From JBJHBP01 sp050485685 (lineage in GTDB: Bacteria; Pseudomonadota; Gammaproteobacteria; Steroidobacterales; Rariloculaceae), in contig JBJHBW010000005.1 of NCBI GenBank assembly GCA_050485685.1, positions 62,001 through 126,000 of the forward strand: 64,000 bases of DNA, given 5' to 3'. Positions 31,950 through 39,638 of this stretch are shown piece after piece. The position numbers were made by a program, and so were the translations under genes. Each line of letters opens with the position of its first letter. Within the stretch, counting starts at the first letter, position 1. Under the pieces are notes generated by a model. It searched no databases and was not told the DNA's origin. It was given only the letters and a program-made list of their open reading frames with translations.

Positions 31950-34184
31950 TCAGCCCCCGATGTCAAACCTGACGCCGGCTGCCAGTGACCGGCCGGTGAT
32001 CGGAGCGTTATCCCTGAAGAAGCTCTGATGGAGCCTGCCGTTCTCGTTGAGCAGGTTCCTGCCGCGAAGGAATACGCGCAGCCCCGAATTGTTTTCCGGC
32101 GTCCAGCTCAGGTCGAATGACATCAGGTTGAAACCGGATGTTTCATCCTCCGCGATACCTACACGGTCCTGCTTGAATACGCGGCGATAATCCACACTGA
32201 GATCGACCGGTCCAAGATGGGTGTCGATGCCGATACCAGCGCGCGCCGGGGTGATCCTTGGCAGGTTACCCGCGCCACGCAATGATCCGCGCACGTGATC
32301 TGCGCTGATGCGCAGCGTTGCCGGAACCGATCCTCGGCCTATGTCGATTGCGGCACCCAGTTCCGCACCGTAGAAGCTGGCATCGCGCTGGGCATTGAAC
32401 ACCAGCTGGTTGCGAAGTCGGCACAGCCCGCCGTCTCCGGGAAGGCAACCCACCGTGGCGCCTTCGCCGGCTCTCTGGCCGATGTCGTTCACTGCCACCG
32501 GGCTGCCACTGCCGTCGTCCTCCGACTGCAGAAATATGAAGTCATCCACACGGTTATAGAAAAGGGACAGGTCGTATCGGAACGGACCCACATGACGGTC
32601 AAAGCCTATCTCGAAGTTGACGTAGGTCTCCTTATCCAGATCCGGATTGCCGACTTCGAACGTGCCGGCGGCAGCGTGACGACCGAAGGCATAGAGCTGT
32701 TCTGGCGACGGGGCACGCTCCGCGCGCGTCAGGCCCAGTGTCAGGTGATGGTCACGACCGAGATTCACAATGGCGCCGGCAGATACGCTGAACGGATTGT
32801 ATGAGCGTCGGTCCAGCTCTTCGGGCAGTGGCAGAAAGGCGCCACCGGGTGTCGTGACGCCGTTGATCTCCGACCCGAACACATCCGCCGGTGTCGATCG
32901 CTGACGCTCGATGCGTGCGGCCAGTTCCAGACGCCCGAAGTCGGTGGGGCGTTCCTCAAGAATGGAAATGGCCATTGTCCGTGTGCGGTTCGGCCGTACG
33001 TAGAACGTTTCGTCTTCTTCGTCAGGCACATCGGCAAAGAAGTCGCGGTCACCAAAGTGCACGCTGACAGCGCCGCGCCACTCGCCAAGCGGAACATGAA
33101 CGAAGTCCAGCCGGGCCTCCAGTTCCTCGTTGATGAAATCGGCTTCGACAACGATCTCATCGAGTTCGCCGCCCTCCGGTGTGCGGTCGAACTCATACTC
33201 GATCTCCTGCTGTTCGAAATCAGTATGTGAGAGCTTGACCCGCAGCGAGCTGATGCCGCTGAACGGTGCGATGATCTCGCTGCGCAAATCGATACGGTCG
33301 TAGCTGGCGACGATACGCTCGAATTCGTCCTCCTGGCCGCCAATGGCGCGGGGACGGGCGTCAAAGTTTTCAGGCACACCATAATCGACTTCCCAGGTGC
33401 TCAGTCCCAGACCGACATGTCCCCATGCGCTGGCGAAGACGCCGCTGAGGCTGTACGAGTCAGAATTAACGTCCGAGATTCGCAGCCGGTTACGGTTGCC
33501 GTCGGTCTGGTCTGTCTGCTGGAATCCCTTGATTGAAAAGTCGTCAGTTCGTCGCTGACTGGCGTCGGCGCGAAACACGAAATGTTCTCCGGCAGGTACC
33601 GCGAGACCCAGTCGTCCCTGCCGGTCGCGCCCATTGTCCGCATAGGAGATTTCGCCACCCAGCTGCGCTGAATCCGGCAACGCCGGATCGAAGCGACTGG
33701 TGCGCACGTTCACCATACCGCCAGCGGCTCCGCTGCCATACAGCAGCACGGCCGGTCCGCGGAAAACCTCGATCTGGTCTGCGTGTGCGGGATCGATCGC
33801 GATGGCATGGTCTGCACCTTCTCCGGATACGTCCGCGGTACGCAGGCCATCCTGGAGAATTTCCACACGTGAGCCCTGCAGGCCGCGAATTACCGGTCGA
33901 CCCACGCCCGGGCCGAAATCGGCGTTCGCAACGCCGGGCAGGCCATCGAGAATCTCACCCAGGGAGCCGGCACGCCGTCGCTCCAGGCCTTCGCCGGCGA
34001 GCACATGTATGGGCTGTATCAGTTCGTCCACCGTGCGGCCGCCGATGGGATCGGCGGTGACGATGATCTCGGGCAGCACGACGTCAGCGTCGCGCCCGCG
34101 GGTTTCCTGCGCCACGGCGGCGGCAAGCGGAAGCAGGGTCAGCGCAGCGGCGCTGAAAGAGAACACACTGTTTCTGGTCGACAT
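31950..34184 (-). CDS. TonB-dependent outer-membrane receptor, ZnuD-like, copy 1
   Basis: 744 residues from the ATG at 34184, where the signal peptide starts (MSTRNSVFSFSAAALTLLPL, cleavage near VAQE). The frame is open 159 codons further, but that part is antisense or non-coding. The plug has GRTVDELIQPIHVLAGEGLE, ADFGPGVGRPVIRGLQGSRV, ADVSGEGADHAIAIDP and VFRGPAVLLYGSGAAGG. These are the blocks of ZnuD-type receptors, which import zinc or related complexes. The barrel ends with ITGRSLAAGVRFDIGG. A second ZnuD-like receptor lies at 55370-57523. This copy has no match to the Zur-type box found there; instead a different palindrome precedes it. It may take up another metal such as copper, or zinc under other control. 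Confidence 0.85.
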   Translation of the reverse strand: MSTRNSVFSFSAAALTLLPLAAAVAQETRGRDADVVLPEIIVTADPIGGRTVDELIQPIHVLAGEGLERRRAGSLGEILDGLPGVANADFGPGVGRPVIRGLQGSRVEILQDGLRTADVSGEGADHAIAIDPAHADQIEVFRGPAVLLYGSGAAGGMVNVRTSRFDPALPDSAQLGGEISYADNGRDRQGRLGLAVPAGEHFVFRADASQRRTDDFSIKGFQQTDQTDGNRNRLRISDVNSDSYSLSGVFASAWGHVGLGLSTWEVDYGVPENFDARPRAIGGQEDEFERIVASYDRIDLRSEIIAPFSGISSLRVKLSHTDFEQQEIEYEFDRTPEGGELDEIVVEADFINEELEARLDFVHVPLGEWRGAVSVHFGDRDFFADVPDEEDETFYVRPNRTRTMAISILEERPTDFGRLELAARIERQRSTPADVFGSEINGVTTPGGAFLPLPEELDRRSYNPFSVSAGAIVNLGRDHHLTLGLTRAERAPSPEQLYAFGRHAAAGTFEVGNPDLDKETYVNFEIGFDRHVGPFRYDLSLFYNRVDDFIFLQSEDDGSGSPVAVNDIGQRAGEGATVGCLPGDGGLCRLRNQLVFNAQRDASFYGAELGAAIDIGRGSVPATLRISADHVRGSLRGAGNLPRITPARAGIGIDTHLGPVDLSVDYRRVFKQDRVGIAEDETSGFNLMSFDLSWTPENNSGLRVFLRGRNLLNENGRLHQSFFRDNAPITGRSLAAGVRFDIGG

Positions 34185-34202
34185 ATCCTGATGGCTCCGT
34201 TG

Positions 34203-34224
34203 ATCGATAACGTTATCGATAACG
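34203..34224. promoter_or_regulatory. Overlapping palindromes upstream of TonB receptor, likely operator
   Basis: ATCGATAACGTTATCGAT (34203-34220) is a perfect 18-base palindrome, and CGTTATCGATAACG (34211-34224) is a second one nested with it. The site is about 20 bases before the receptor start. The central CG of the 18-mer fits LacI-family operators better than Zur boxes, whose halves here are three bases apart. The regulator is unknown. Confidence 0.6.
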
Positions 34225-34285
34225 ACAGGGAACCGGCGCGATAGCACACTGGTCGAGTCCTGTCGGCAGTTCTGAACCGGAAAGC

Positions 34286-34615
34286 TCAGGCAGGCAGGGG
34301 TGGTGCACGAACACCATGCAGGATGGGCAGTCGTCGGGCGGCCGGAGCGAGCTCGGGTGCTCGGGCGGGCTGTTCGATTGTGGTGCGGACGACGGCAGCA
34401 GATGTCTTGCGGACGATCGGGGTGAACTGATCGCCGGCGATACACAGATAACAGATGGATTCGGGCTGGGCGTCGTGGAAGTGCTCTACAGCGTGCGTGG
34501 TTGCGCCGACATATCCGAGCAGTATGCAGACCGCAAGCACGAAGACCGGCGCCGTAAAATGGCGTTCTCCGGCGCCAAGTCGCGCAAGAATCCTGCGAAT
34601 CACTTTCATGACCAT
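34286..34615 (-). CDS. Small membrane protein with CxxC, DUF2946-like
   Basis: 109 residues from the ATG at 34615 (AGGA five bases upstream); the ATG at 34609 would remove two residues. One membrane helix (FTAPVFVLAVCILLGYVG) is followed by the metal-ligand-like stretch HAVEHFHDAQPESICYLC and a proline/arginine-rich tail ending PILHGVRAPPLPA. Small proteins with this H/CxxC arrangement (DUF2946 type) are common beside copper- or zinc-related TonB receptors. It is the gene directly upstream of the ZnuD-like receptor on the same strand, 101 bases away, with the palindromic operator between them. A role in metal handling is an inference. Confidence 0.55.
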   Translation of the reverse strand: MVMKVIRRILARLGAGERHFTAPVFVLAVCILLGYVGATTHAVEHFHDAQPESICYLCIAGDQFTPIVRKTSAAVVRTTIEQPARAPELAPAARRLPILHGVRAPPLPA

Positions 34616-34721
34616 TCCATCCTGGACGCGGAAGGATACCGACCAGGCGAAAGATTTCCAACTGACCTGCCGGGTGCGTGTGCCCGCATCGGGCTGGTGG
34701 GAGATTATGTGAGCAGGGGAA

Positions 34722-34760
34722 ACCGCAGGGCTGCGCGGGGGAGAACGCCGCCCTGCGGGT
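34722..34760 (-). terminator. Terminator of the first DUF4168 gene
   Basis: On the minus strand CCGCAGGGC and GCCCTGCGG form a 9-bp stem with a GC-rich loop of about 17 bases, followed by TTTCCCC. It lies just after the DUF4168 stop (34787) and before the DUF2946-like gene. Confidence 0.5.
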
Positions 34761-34786
34761 GCCGGGATGAAAGTCAGCGAGGCGGG

Positions 34787-35176
34787 TTACGACCGCTCTT
34801 CAATGAGTCGCAGGGCCTCCTGAACGAGATCCGGATCGGAGTTCACAGCCTGGGCGATGGTGTTGTATTGATCCAGTGTCCAGCCGTGCCCCTCGATGGT
34901 ATCGATGCTCTCGTCGCGCATCCTCTCCTGGATGTCCTGTGCCTGCTCGGCCGTCTCGACCGCGGCCATCTCCTGCTCGAATCGGGTGGCGGTTTCCTGC
35001 AGGTCCACATAGATGTCCACGAAAGTGGACAGTTCCGACCCGGAGACCTCAGGCATCGGGGGTTGCTCCGCGGCAGGCGGTGGCACCGGAGGCGGCTCGG
35101 CCTGCTGAGCCAGAGCCATCTGGCCTGCGCCCATGGTAAGTCCGAGTGCGGCAAGTGCGGTGACAGTACGTTTCAT
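34787..35176 (-). CDS. Exported DUF4168 protein, copy 1
   Basis: 129 residues from the ATG at 35176, with AAAGGAAG upstream. A signal peptide (MKRTVTALAALGLTMGAGQM, cleavage near LAQQ) leads into a proline-rich spacer (PPPVPPPAAEQPPMPE) and then the DUF4168 helical domain: ELSTFVDIYVDLQETATRFE, DTIEGHGWTLDQYNTIAQAVNSD and VQEALRLIEER. The function of the family is unknown; it is periplasmic. It is divergent from the NtrB/NtrC-type pair and has a strong sigma-54-type promoter at 35218-35233, so it is probably a direct target of that pair. A relative lies at the other end of the same regulatory pair (38348-38704). Confidence 0.75.
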   Translation of the reverse strand: MKRTVTALAALGLTMGAGQMALAQQAEPPPVPPPAAEQPPMPEVSGSELSTFVDIYVDLQETATRFEQEMAAVETAEQAQDIQERMRDESIDTIEGHGWTLDQYNTIAQAVNSDPDLVQEALRLIEERS

Positions 35177-35217
35177 CGAAGCTTCCTTTGCATGATTTCC
35201 TGTAACAACGATAGTGG

Positions 35218-35233
35218 TGCAAGACACATGCCA
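35218..35233 (-). promoter_or_regulatory. Sigma-54 (-24/-12) promoter for DUF4168 gene
   Basis: Read on the minus strand, the sequence is TGGCATGTGTCTTGCA. It has the -24 TGGCA and -12 TTGCA elements with the exact GG-to-GC spacing of RpoN promoters (consensus TGGCACGN4TTGCW). The start site would be near 35207, giving a leader of about 30 bases to the ATG at 35176. Confidence 0.75.
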
Positions 35234-35284
35234 GCGTGCAGGCTGCTCACTGGTGCGGTTCCGGTGGCCGAGTCGACCCATGAA

Positions 35285-35301
35285 TGTGTCGAATTGGCAC
35301 A
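35285..35301. promoter_or_regulatory. Dyad upstream of the sigma-54 promoter, candidate NtrC-type site
   Basis: TGTGTC-GAATT-GGCACA is an inverted repeat with five of six bases matching in each arm. A second, weaker copy ending in the same GGCACA(T) lies at 35380-35396. Both are 50-180 bases upstream of the minus-strand -24/-12 promoter, the usual range for enhancer sites, and also precede the kinase gene on the plus strand. Confidence 0.5.
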
Positions 35302-35356
35302 TTGTGGCGACGAGAAGTCATCTTGAAGGCCAAAAAAATTAAGTATTCCCGATGAC

Positions 35357-35373
35357 CTGGAGTCCTCGTTGCC
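35357..35373 (+). promoter_or_regulatory. Possible sigma-54 promoter for the kinase/regulator operon
   Basis: CTGGAGTCCTCGTTGCC keeps the invariant GG (-24) and TTGC (-12) at the right spacing but lacks the CAC after GG. The start site would be near 35384, 40 bases before the kinase ATG. Autoregulation is possible; the match is weaker than for the divergent promoter. Confidence 0.35.
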
Positions 35374-35423
35374 CGGGTGAGCGTCAATTTGGCACATGTA
35401 CAGTCCTGGGTTAGCCTTGGCCC

Positions 35424-36887
35424 ATGAGTATCTTGCGCTTTCCATACGGGCTGCGAAGCGCCGTGATCGTGCTGATCGTTGTGCCCGTACTCCTGCTGTT
35501 CGGGCTGGGCGGCTGGATCGTGCTGGGTGCGCTGGAGCGGCAACTCGAGCAGCGTCTGCAGGAGGATGTGGAACTGATCGCCAGGACGCTGCGCGAGCCG
35601 CTGGCACGTTCGCTGGAACGCGGCAGGACCGGGTCCCTGCGTGATGCACTGCGGTCCACATCCGAGATGGGTCACGTTTTCGGTGTCTACGTGTATGACG
35701 AGGATGGAACGCTGGTCGCCCGGGACGACAACATCGCCTATGTGGGGGAGACGACGCTCGGTGAGCTTGATGTGGATGGTGGCGAGACGGCCGCGAGCTA
35801 CGGATCCATGGCCGGGAGCGCCGTGTATTCCTACTTCACGCCATTGAGCGACGCCCGCGGACACGCGATCGGCATGCTGCAGGTGACACGTCGCGCCGCC
35901 GATATGCAGGATTACGTAATCGCGCTGCGCTGGAATGTCTTCATTGCCACTATTGCGCTGTGTGTTGTGATACTGGGCGTGACCGTTGCCGGACATCAAC
36001 TGGCCATCGGTCGGCCGCTGGAACGCCTGGCCCAGACCATGAACCGGGTGTCGCAGGGAGACAGTACAGCCCGCGCCGTGCCGGCCGGGCCGCGCGAGAC
36101 ACGCTGGCTGACGCAACGATTCAACGCGATGCTGGATGGTCTTGCGGATCGGGACGATGCGCTCGCGCGCAGCCGCGACCAGCAGCGGGGCCTGGAAGAA
36201 GATCTCAGAAGCGCCGAGAAGCAGGCCCTGACCGGGCGCCTCGCGGCAGGCGTCGCCCACGAACTGGGTGCACCCCTCAGCGTCGTAACCGGCCGCGCGC
36301 AGCGTATCCAGCGCCGCGATTCGGGCGAGGGCGCATCTGCCGAGGATGTGCGCGCCATACAGTCCGCTGCCGTACGGATGGAAACCCTGATCCGCCGCCT
36401 GCTGGATTTCGGATCGGCAACACGTCAGCAACCCCGCAACGTACCGCTGGACCGCATCGTGCACGATGCGGTCGGGATGGTGGCGAGTCTGGCAGCGGAG
36501 CGTGATGTGCGGATCGAGGTCCGGGGCGGTGAACCGGGCTCTGAGGTGGTTGCCGACGAAGTACGACTGCGTGAAGCGCTTGTGCACCTGCTGCGCAACG
36601 CGGTGCAGGCGGCGCCGGGTGGGCAGGTGAGGTTGCGGTGGGCCAGGCAGGTCTCCCGGGTGACATTGTCGGTAGAGAACTCCGGAAGTCCCATACCCGA
36701 GGAGGACAGGGCGCGGATCTTCGAACCTTTCTTCAGTACCAAACCTGACGGGCAGGGCAGTGGTCTGGGCCTTGCGATAGTCCGCAACACCTTGCGGGAC
36801 CACGCTGCAGCGATCTCCGTGCATGACTCTGAGCTCGGCGGGGCCGCCTTTCGCATTGATCTGCCGGTGAAGGACGGTGAAGCGTGA
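35424..36887 (+). CDS. Membrane sensor histidine kinase (NtrB/AtoS-type)
   Basis: 487 residues. TM1 (about 13-36) and TM2 (about 171-192) enclose a periplasmic sensor domain of about 135 residues, PAS/CACHE-like in appearance (HVFGVYVYDEDGTLVARDDN). A HAMP segment follows (RPLERLAQTMNRVSQGDS), then HisKA with the phospho-acceptor H279 in GRLAAGVAHELGAPLSVV, and HATPase_c with the N box LLRNAVQAAPGGQ, FEPFFSTKP and GSGLGLAIVRNTL. The ligand is unknown. It overlaps the response regulator by four bases (GTGA), so the two form a cognate pair. The gene is divergent from a DUF4168 gene, and the shared region carries sigma-54 and dyad elements. Confidence 0.92.
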   Translation: MSILRFPYGLRSAVIVLIVVPVLLLFGLGGWIVLGALERQLEQRLQEDVELIARTLREPLARSLERGRTGSLRDALRSTSEMGHVFGVYVYDEDGTLVARDDNIAYVGETTLGELDVDGGETAASYGSMAGSAVYSYFTPLSDARGHAIGMLQVTRRAADMQDYVIALRWNVFIATIALCVVILGVTVAGHQLAIGRPLERLAQTMNRVSQGDSTARAVPAGPRETRWLTQRFNAMLDGLADRDDALARSRDQQRGLEEDLRSAEKQALTGRLAAGVAHELGAPLSVVTGRAQRIQRRDSGEGASAEDVRAIQSAAVRMETLIRRLLDFGSATRQQPRNVPLDRIVHDAVGMVASLAAERDVRIEVRGGEPGSEVVADEVRLREALVHLLRNAVQAAPGGQVRLRWARQVSRVTLSVENSGSPIPEEDRARIFEPFFSTKPDGQGSGLGLAIVRNTLRDHAAAISVHDSELGGAAFRIDLPVKDGEA

Positions 36888-38326
36888 ATGCTCAGACAGA
36901 ATCAGCAGCGGTTCTGGTGGTCGAGGACGATGACGATCTGCGTGCACTGCTGGTCAGCGAACTGGATGACCTCGGCTACCGTGTGACCGAAGCGGCGGAC
37001 CGTGCCGGTGCCATGCATGAGCTCGAAGCAGGCAACCCCGACCTGGTTCTGTCCGACATGCGCCTGCCGGATGGAGACGGCCTGGATATCCTGAGCATGG
37101 CCAGGGCACACCAGGCTCAGCCCGCAATTATCATGATTACTGCATTCGGTACGGTGCCTCAGGCAGTTGCCGCACTGAAGGCGGGCGCAGACGACTTCCT
37201 GACCAAGCCCCTGGATCTGGATCATCTTGCCGTGCGTGTAGCGCGGGTCCTGAAGGTGCGCAACACCGAAGTCATGCTGAAAGGCCTGCGGGAGAATCTC
37301 GGTGGCGGCGACCGCGAACACCTGTTCAACGGCATGGTTGGGCGAAGCGCGGTCATGAGAAGACTGTTCGATTACATTCGCCGCGTTGCGCAGGTCGACG
37401 AGGCGGTGCTGATCACCGGCGAGAGCGGCACCGGGAAGGAACTCGTGGCTCGCGCGATACATGCCGAGAGTGGCAGGGCCGAGGGGCGGTTCATCGCCAT
37501 CAACTGTGCCAGCGTGCCCGAGCATCTCCTTGAAGCGGAGTTCTTCGGACACACCGCGAATGCGTTCACGGGGGCCGGCCGAGCTCGCGCGGGCCTGTTC
37601 GCTGAGGCTCATGGCGGAACCCTGTTTCTGGACGAAATCGGCGAAATGCCTTCGTCACTGCAGGCGAAGCTGTTGCGGGTGCTGGAAGATGGCCGCGTAC
37701 GTCCACTGGGTTCGACCGACGAACTGGACGTGGATGTGCGGATTCTCGCTGCGACCAACCGTGATCTGGAGGGCGAGGTCCGTGAGGGACGGTGGCGTGA
37801 AGATCTGTACTTTCGTCTGGAGACGCTGACGCTCAAGGTGCCGCCCGTGCGTGAGCGCGGCAGCGAGGACCGGCTGGCACTTGCCGATCATATTCTGGCC
37901 GGCATTGCCGCCGATCGGAATCTGAGCAGGCTCAGGCTCTCGCCGGAGGCTTACGAGCTGATCGTGCGATATTCGTTTCCAGGCAATGTGCGTGAACTGG
38001 GTAACGCGCTGGCGCGCGCGGCAACCTTCTGCCGCGATGGCGTGATAGAAGCAGGGGACCTTCCAGGGCGTATGCGCCCGCAGCTGCAGGCATCTCCAGC
38101 GGCGGCCGATCCCCTCAATGTCACGCAGGATCCACCACCGACGCTGGCGGAACTGGAGCGGCGTTACATACGGTGGATTCTCAGTGCAACCGACAACAAC
38201 AAGAAACGTGCAGCCGAAATTCTCGGGGTCGGTCGCCGGACGATCTACCGGAAACTGGATTTCGAAGGGGACGCGAAGGATCCGCCGCGGACCCGGGCAC
38301 AGAACAGCGCCCGGAACCTGGATTAA
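36884..38326 (+). CDS. Sigma-54-dependent response regulator (NtrC family)
   Basis: 480 residues from a GTG at 36884 that overlaps the kinase stop. The receiver domain has the acidic pocket EDDDD, the phosphorylated D58 in LVLSDMRLPDGDG, and K at FLTKPLDLD. The AAA+ domain has Walker A GESGTGKE, Walker B GGTLFLDEIGEMP and FRLETLTLKVPPVRERG. The sigma-54 contact loop normally written GAFTGA reads NAFTGA here, with the first glycine replaced; the rest is intact. A Fis-type helix-turn-helix closes the protein (NNKKRAAEILGVGRRTIYRKL). It activates RpoN promoters. The adjacent -24/-12 promoter at 35218-35233 is the obvious candidate target. Confidence 0.93.
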   Translation: MNAQTESAAVLVVEDDDDLRALLVSELDDLGYRVTEAADRAGAMHELEAGNPDLVLSDMRLPDGDGLDILSMARAHQAQPAIIMITAFGTVPQAVAALKAGADDFLTKPLDLDHLAVRVARVLKVRNTEVMLKGLRENLGGGDREHLFNGMVGRSAVMRRLFDYIRRVAQVDEAVLITGESGTGKELVARAIHAESGRAEGRFIAINCASVPEHLLEAEFFGHTANAFTGAGRARAGLFAEAHGGTLFLDEIGEMPSSLQAKLLRVLEDGRVRPLGSTDELDVDVRILAATNRDLEGEVREGRWREDLYFRLETLTLKVPPVRERGSEDRLALADHILAGIAADRNLSRLRLSPEAYELIVRYSFPGNVRELGNALARAATFCRDGVIEAGDLPGRMRPQLQASPAAADPLNVTQDPPPTLAELERRYIRWILSATDNNKKRAAEILGVGRRTIYRKLDFEGDAKDPPRTRAQNSARNLD

Positions 38327-38347
38327 GCCCGAAACCTGGACTGAGGA

Positions 38348-38704
38348 TCAGTCGCAGTCGCGTGGCGGGCTTTGCAGCAGCCCTGCACAGGAGCGTTGCT
38401 CCATCAGGGCGCGAAAGCGCTGCCAGACTTCTGTCGTCGAATTCACCTGATACGCGACAGCGTTGTATCGCTCCATGCTCCAGCCATGTTCTTCGACGAT
38501 GTCGACACTGGCGCGGCGATTGCGCCATGCGTCAGGGTCTGCATCGCCACCGCGCGCCTGCAGGGGGCGGGCGTTTTCCTGCAGGGCCATGAAGATATCG
38601 GCGAACTCATTGAGTTCGGCTTCGGATGGTGCCTGCGCGAAGGCGGCATTCGCCAGCCAGAATGTGGCGGCCGTTACGACAATCAGTGTGCAGAGTCTGC
38701 GCAT
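38348..38704 (-). CDS. Exported DUF4168-like protein, copy 2
   Basis: 118 residues with a signal peptide (MRRLCTLIVVTAATFWLANA, cleavage near FAQ). The mature part resembles copy 1: ELNEFADIFMALQENARPLQ, then VDIVEEHGWSMERYNAVAYQVNS and a final helix RFRALMEQ, followed by a short tail with two cysteines (SCAGL and RDCD) that copy 1 lacks. It converges on the response regulator gene with 21 bases between. I found no sigma-54 sequence upstream. The two DUF4168 genes thus bracket the two-component pair. GGGAGA about 10 bases before the ATG is the likely ribosome binding site. The function is unknown. Confidence 0.65.
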   Translation of the reverse strand: MRRLCTLIVVTAATFWLANAAFAQAPSEAELNEFADIFMALQENARPLQARGGDADPDAWRNRRASVDIVEEHGWSMERYNAVAYQVNSTTEVWQRFRALMEQRSCAGLLQSPPRDCD

Positions 38705-38852
38705 GGTGCTGATATCTCCCTGTGGATATCTTTCTTGTAGAGCCTTCGTCCGGGCCTTCCTGTCACCTGCCCATGGCTGCGGCTGCCCGCAGCTGGCTAC
38801 AAGCGTTCCCTGGCCGGAAGAGACGAAGTCTACGCCAACTGCCGGGGTGGCG

Positions 38853-39419
38853 TCAGCTGTGGTGGCGAATTCTCGAGATCCAGCGCCAGCCCAGATTCAC
38901 TATGACGAATCCGGTCACGGCGGCGCACAGGGCGATCGTGAACAAGCCGAGAATCAGAGGTGGCCCGACGGAGGACAGCCAGTTCCACAGTGTCGGAAAC
39001 CAGCCGCTGACATCGTAGGCAAACTGCGCAGCCTCTTCTGTCAGCTCCACATCCCCGGATGCATCGGCATTTCCGGTAAGCGACGAGCCGATACGAAACG
39101 CGAAGATGAAAATCACGGGGAACGTGAAAGGATTGGATATCAGCGTGGAGACGGCGGCGATCGGCAGGTTTGCGCGCAGGGCGATGGCGGCAATGCTGGC
39201 AAACAGAATCTGGGCAACCGGTGTCATAATGCCGAAGAAGAAGCCGAGGGCGACGCCGCGGGATACCGAGCGGCGGTTCAGTCGCCAAAGGGCCGCATCC
39301 GAGAAACGCTTGTGCAGCGGCCGCAGAACCCGATAGTTGTCCATCCAGGACATATCAGGGACATATTTCTTCAGCCGGCCCTTGTCCTGGTGCCTCGTGT
39401 CCTCTCGGCTCTTTTCCAT
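38853..39419 (-). CDS. DUF2062 membrane protein
   Basis: 188 residues. After a basic N-terminus comes the DUF2062 core RRSVSRGVALGFFFGIMTPVAQILFASIAAIALRANLPIAAVSTLISNPFTFPVIF, with the P-V-Q and N-P-x-T elements of the family, followed by two further helices (near 95-110 and 150-175). It is an inner-membrane protein. Family members are often next to glycosyltransferase or polysaccharide genes in other bacteria, but none is here, so the role is unknown. An acidic periplasmic stretch (GNADASGDVELTEEAAQ) lies between helices. Divergent from the lactate permease-family gene. Confidence 0.8.
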   Translation of the reverse strand: MEKSREDTRHQDKGRLKKYVPDMSWMDNYRVLRPLHKRFSDAALWRLNRRSVSRGVALGFFFGIMTPVAQILFASIAAIALRANLPIAAVSTLISNPFTFPVIFIFAFRIGSSLTGNADASGDVELTEEAAQFAYDVSGWFPTLWNWLSSVGPPLILGLFTIALCAAVTGFVIVNLGWRWISRIRHHS

Positions 39420-39638
39420 GAGATTCGGTAACGTGCCGCTCCGTGGTCGACGGCGTAGTGTAAATCAGGCGCCTGCGTTGCGTCGCCGTTGTTACCGGAA
39501 GGCGCCCTTTTTCGACCTCGACCTGACGCGACCCTTGAACAGGCAGGCCCAGCCACTACAATGACTTGCGGGCCGGGCGTCCAGACAATTCCGGTTCGCG
39601 CGTTCCATTACAACAATCAGATCGCAAGGGAACCGAAT

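Noticed and set aside
34203..34224. Zur box upstream of the first ZnuD-like receptor
   Set aside because: GTTATCGATAAC has its half sites two bases apart, whereas the boxes in the zinc block have three; the 18-mer with central CG fits a LacI-type operator better.
34630..34720. Possible cobalamin riboswitch before the DUF2946-like gene
   Set aside because: A B12-box-like stretch (GACCTGCCGGGTGC) is seen, but on the wrong strand for the gene, and the GCCACTG and other core elements are missing.
35294..35308. TGGCAC at 35295 as a plus-strand sigma-54 -24 element
   Set aside because: The following GC is one base too close, which RpoN promoters do not tolerate; the sequence is better read as part of an activator dyad.
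35247..36947. 566-residue open frame antisense to the histidine kinase
   Set aside because: It mirrors the codon pattern of a clear kinase gene, has no domain or signal features and no ribosome binding site; it is a GC-driven shadow.
38705..38852. Sigma-54 promoter before the second DUF4168 gene
   Set aside because: No sequence with GG and GC at the required spacing and a TTGC core was found; nearest candidates are one base off.
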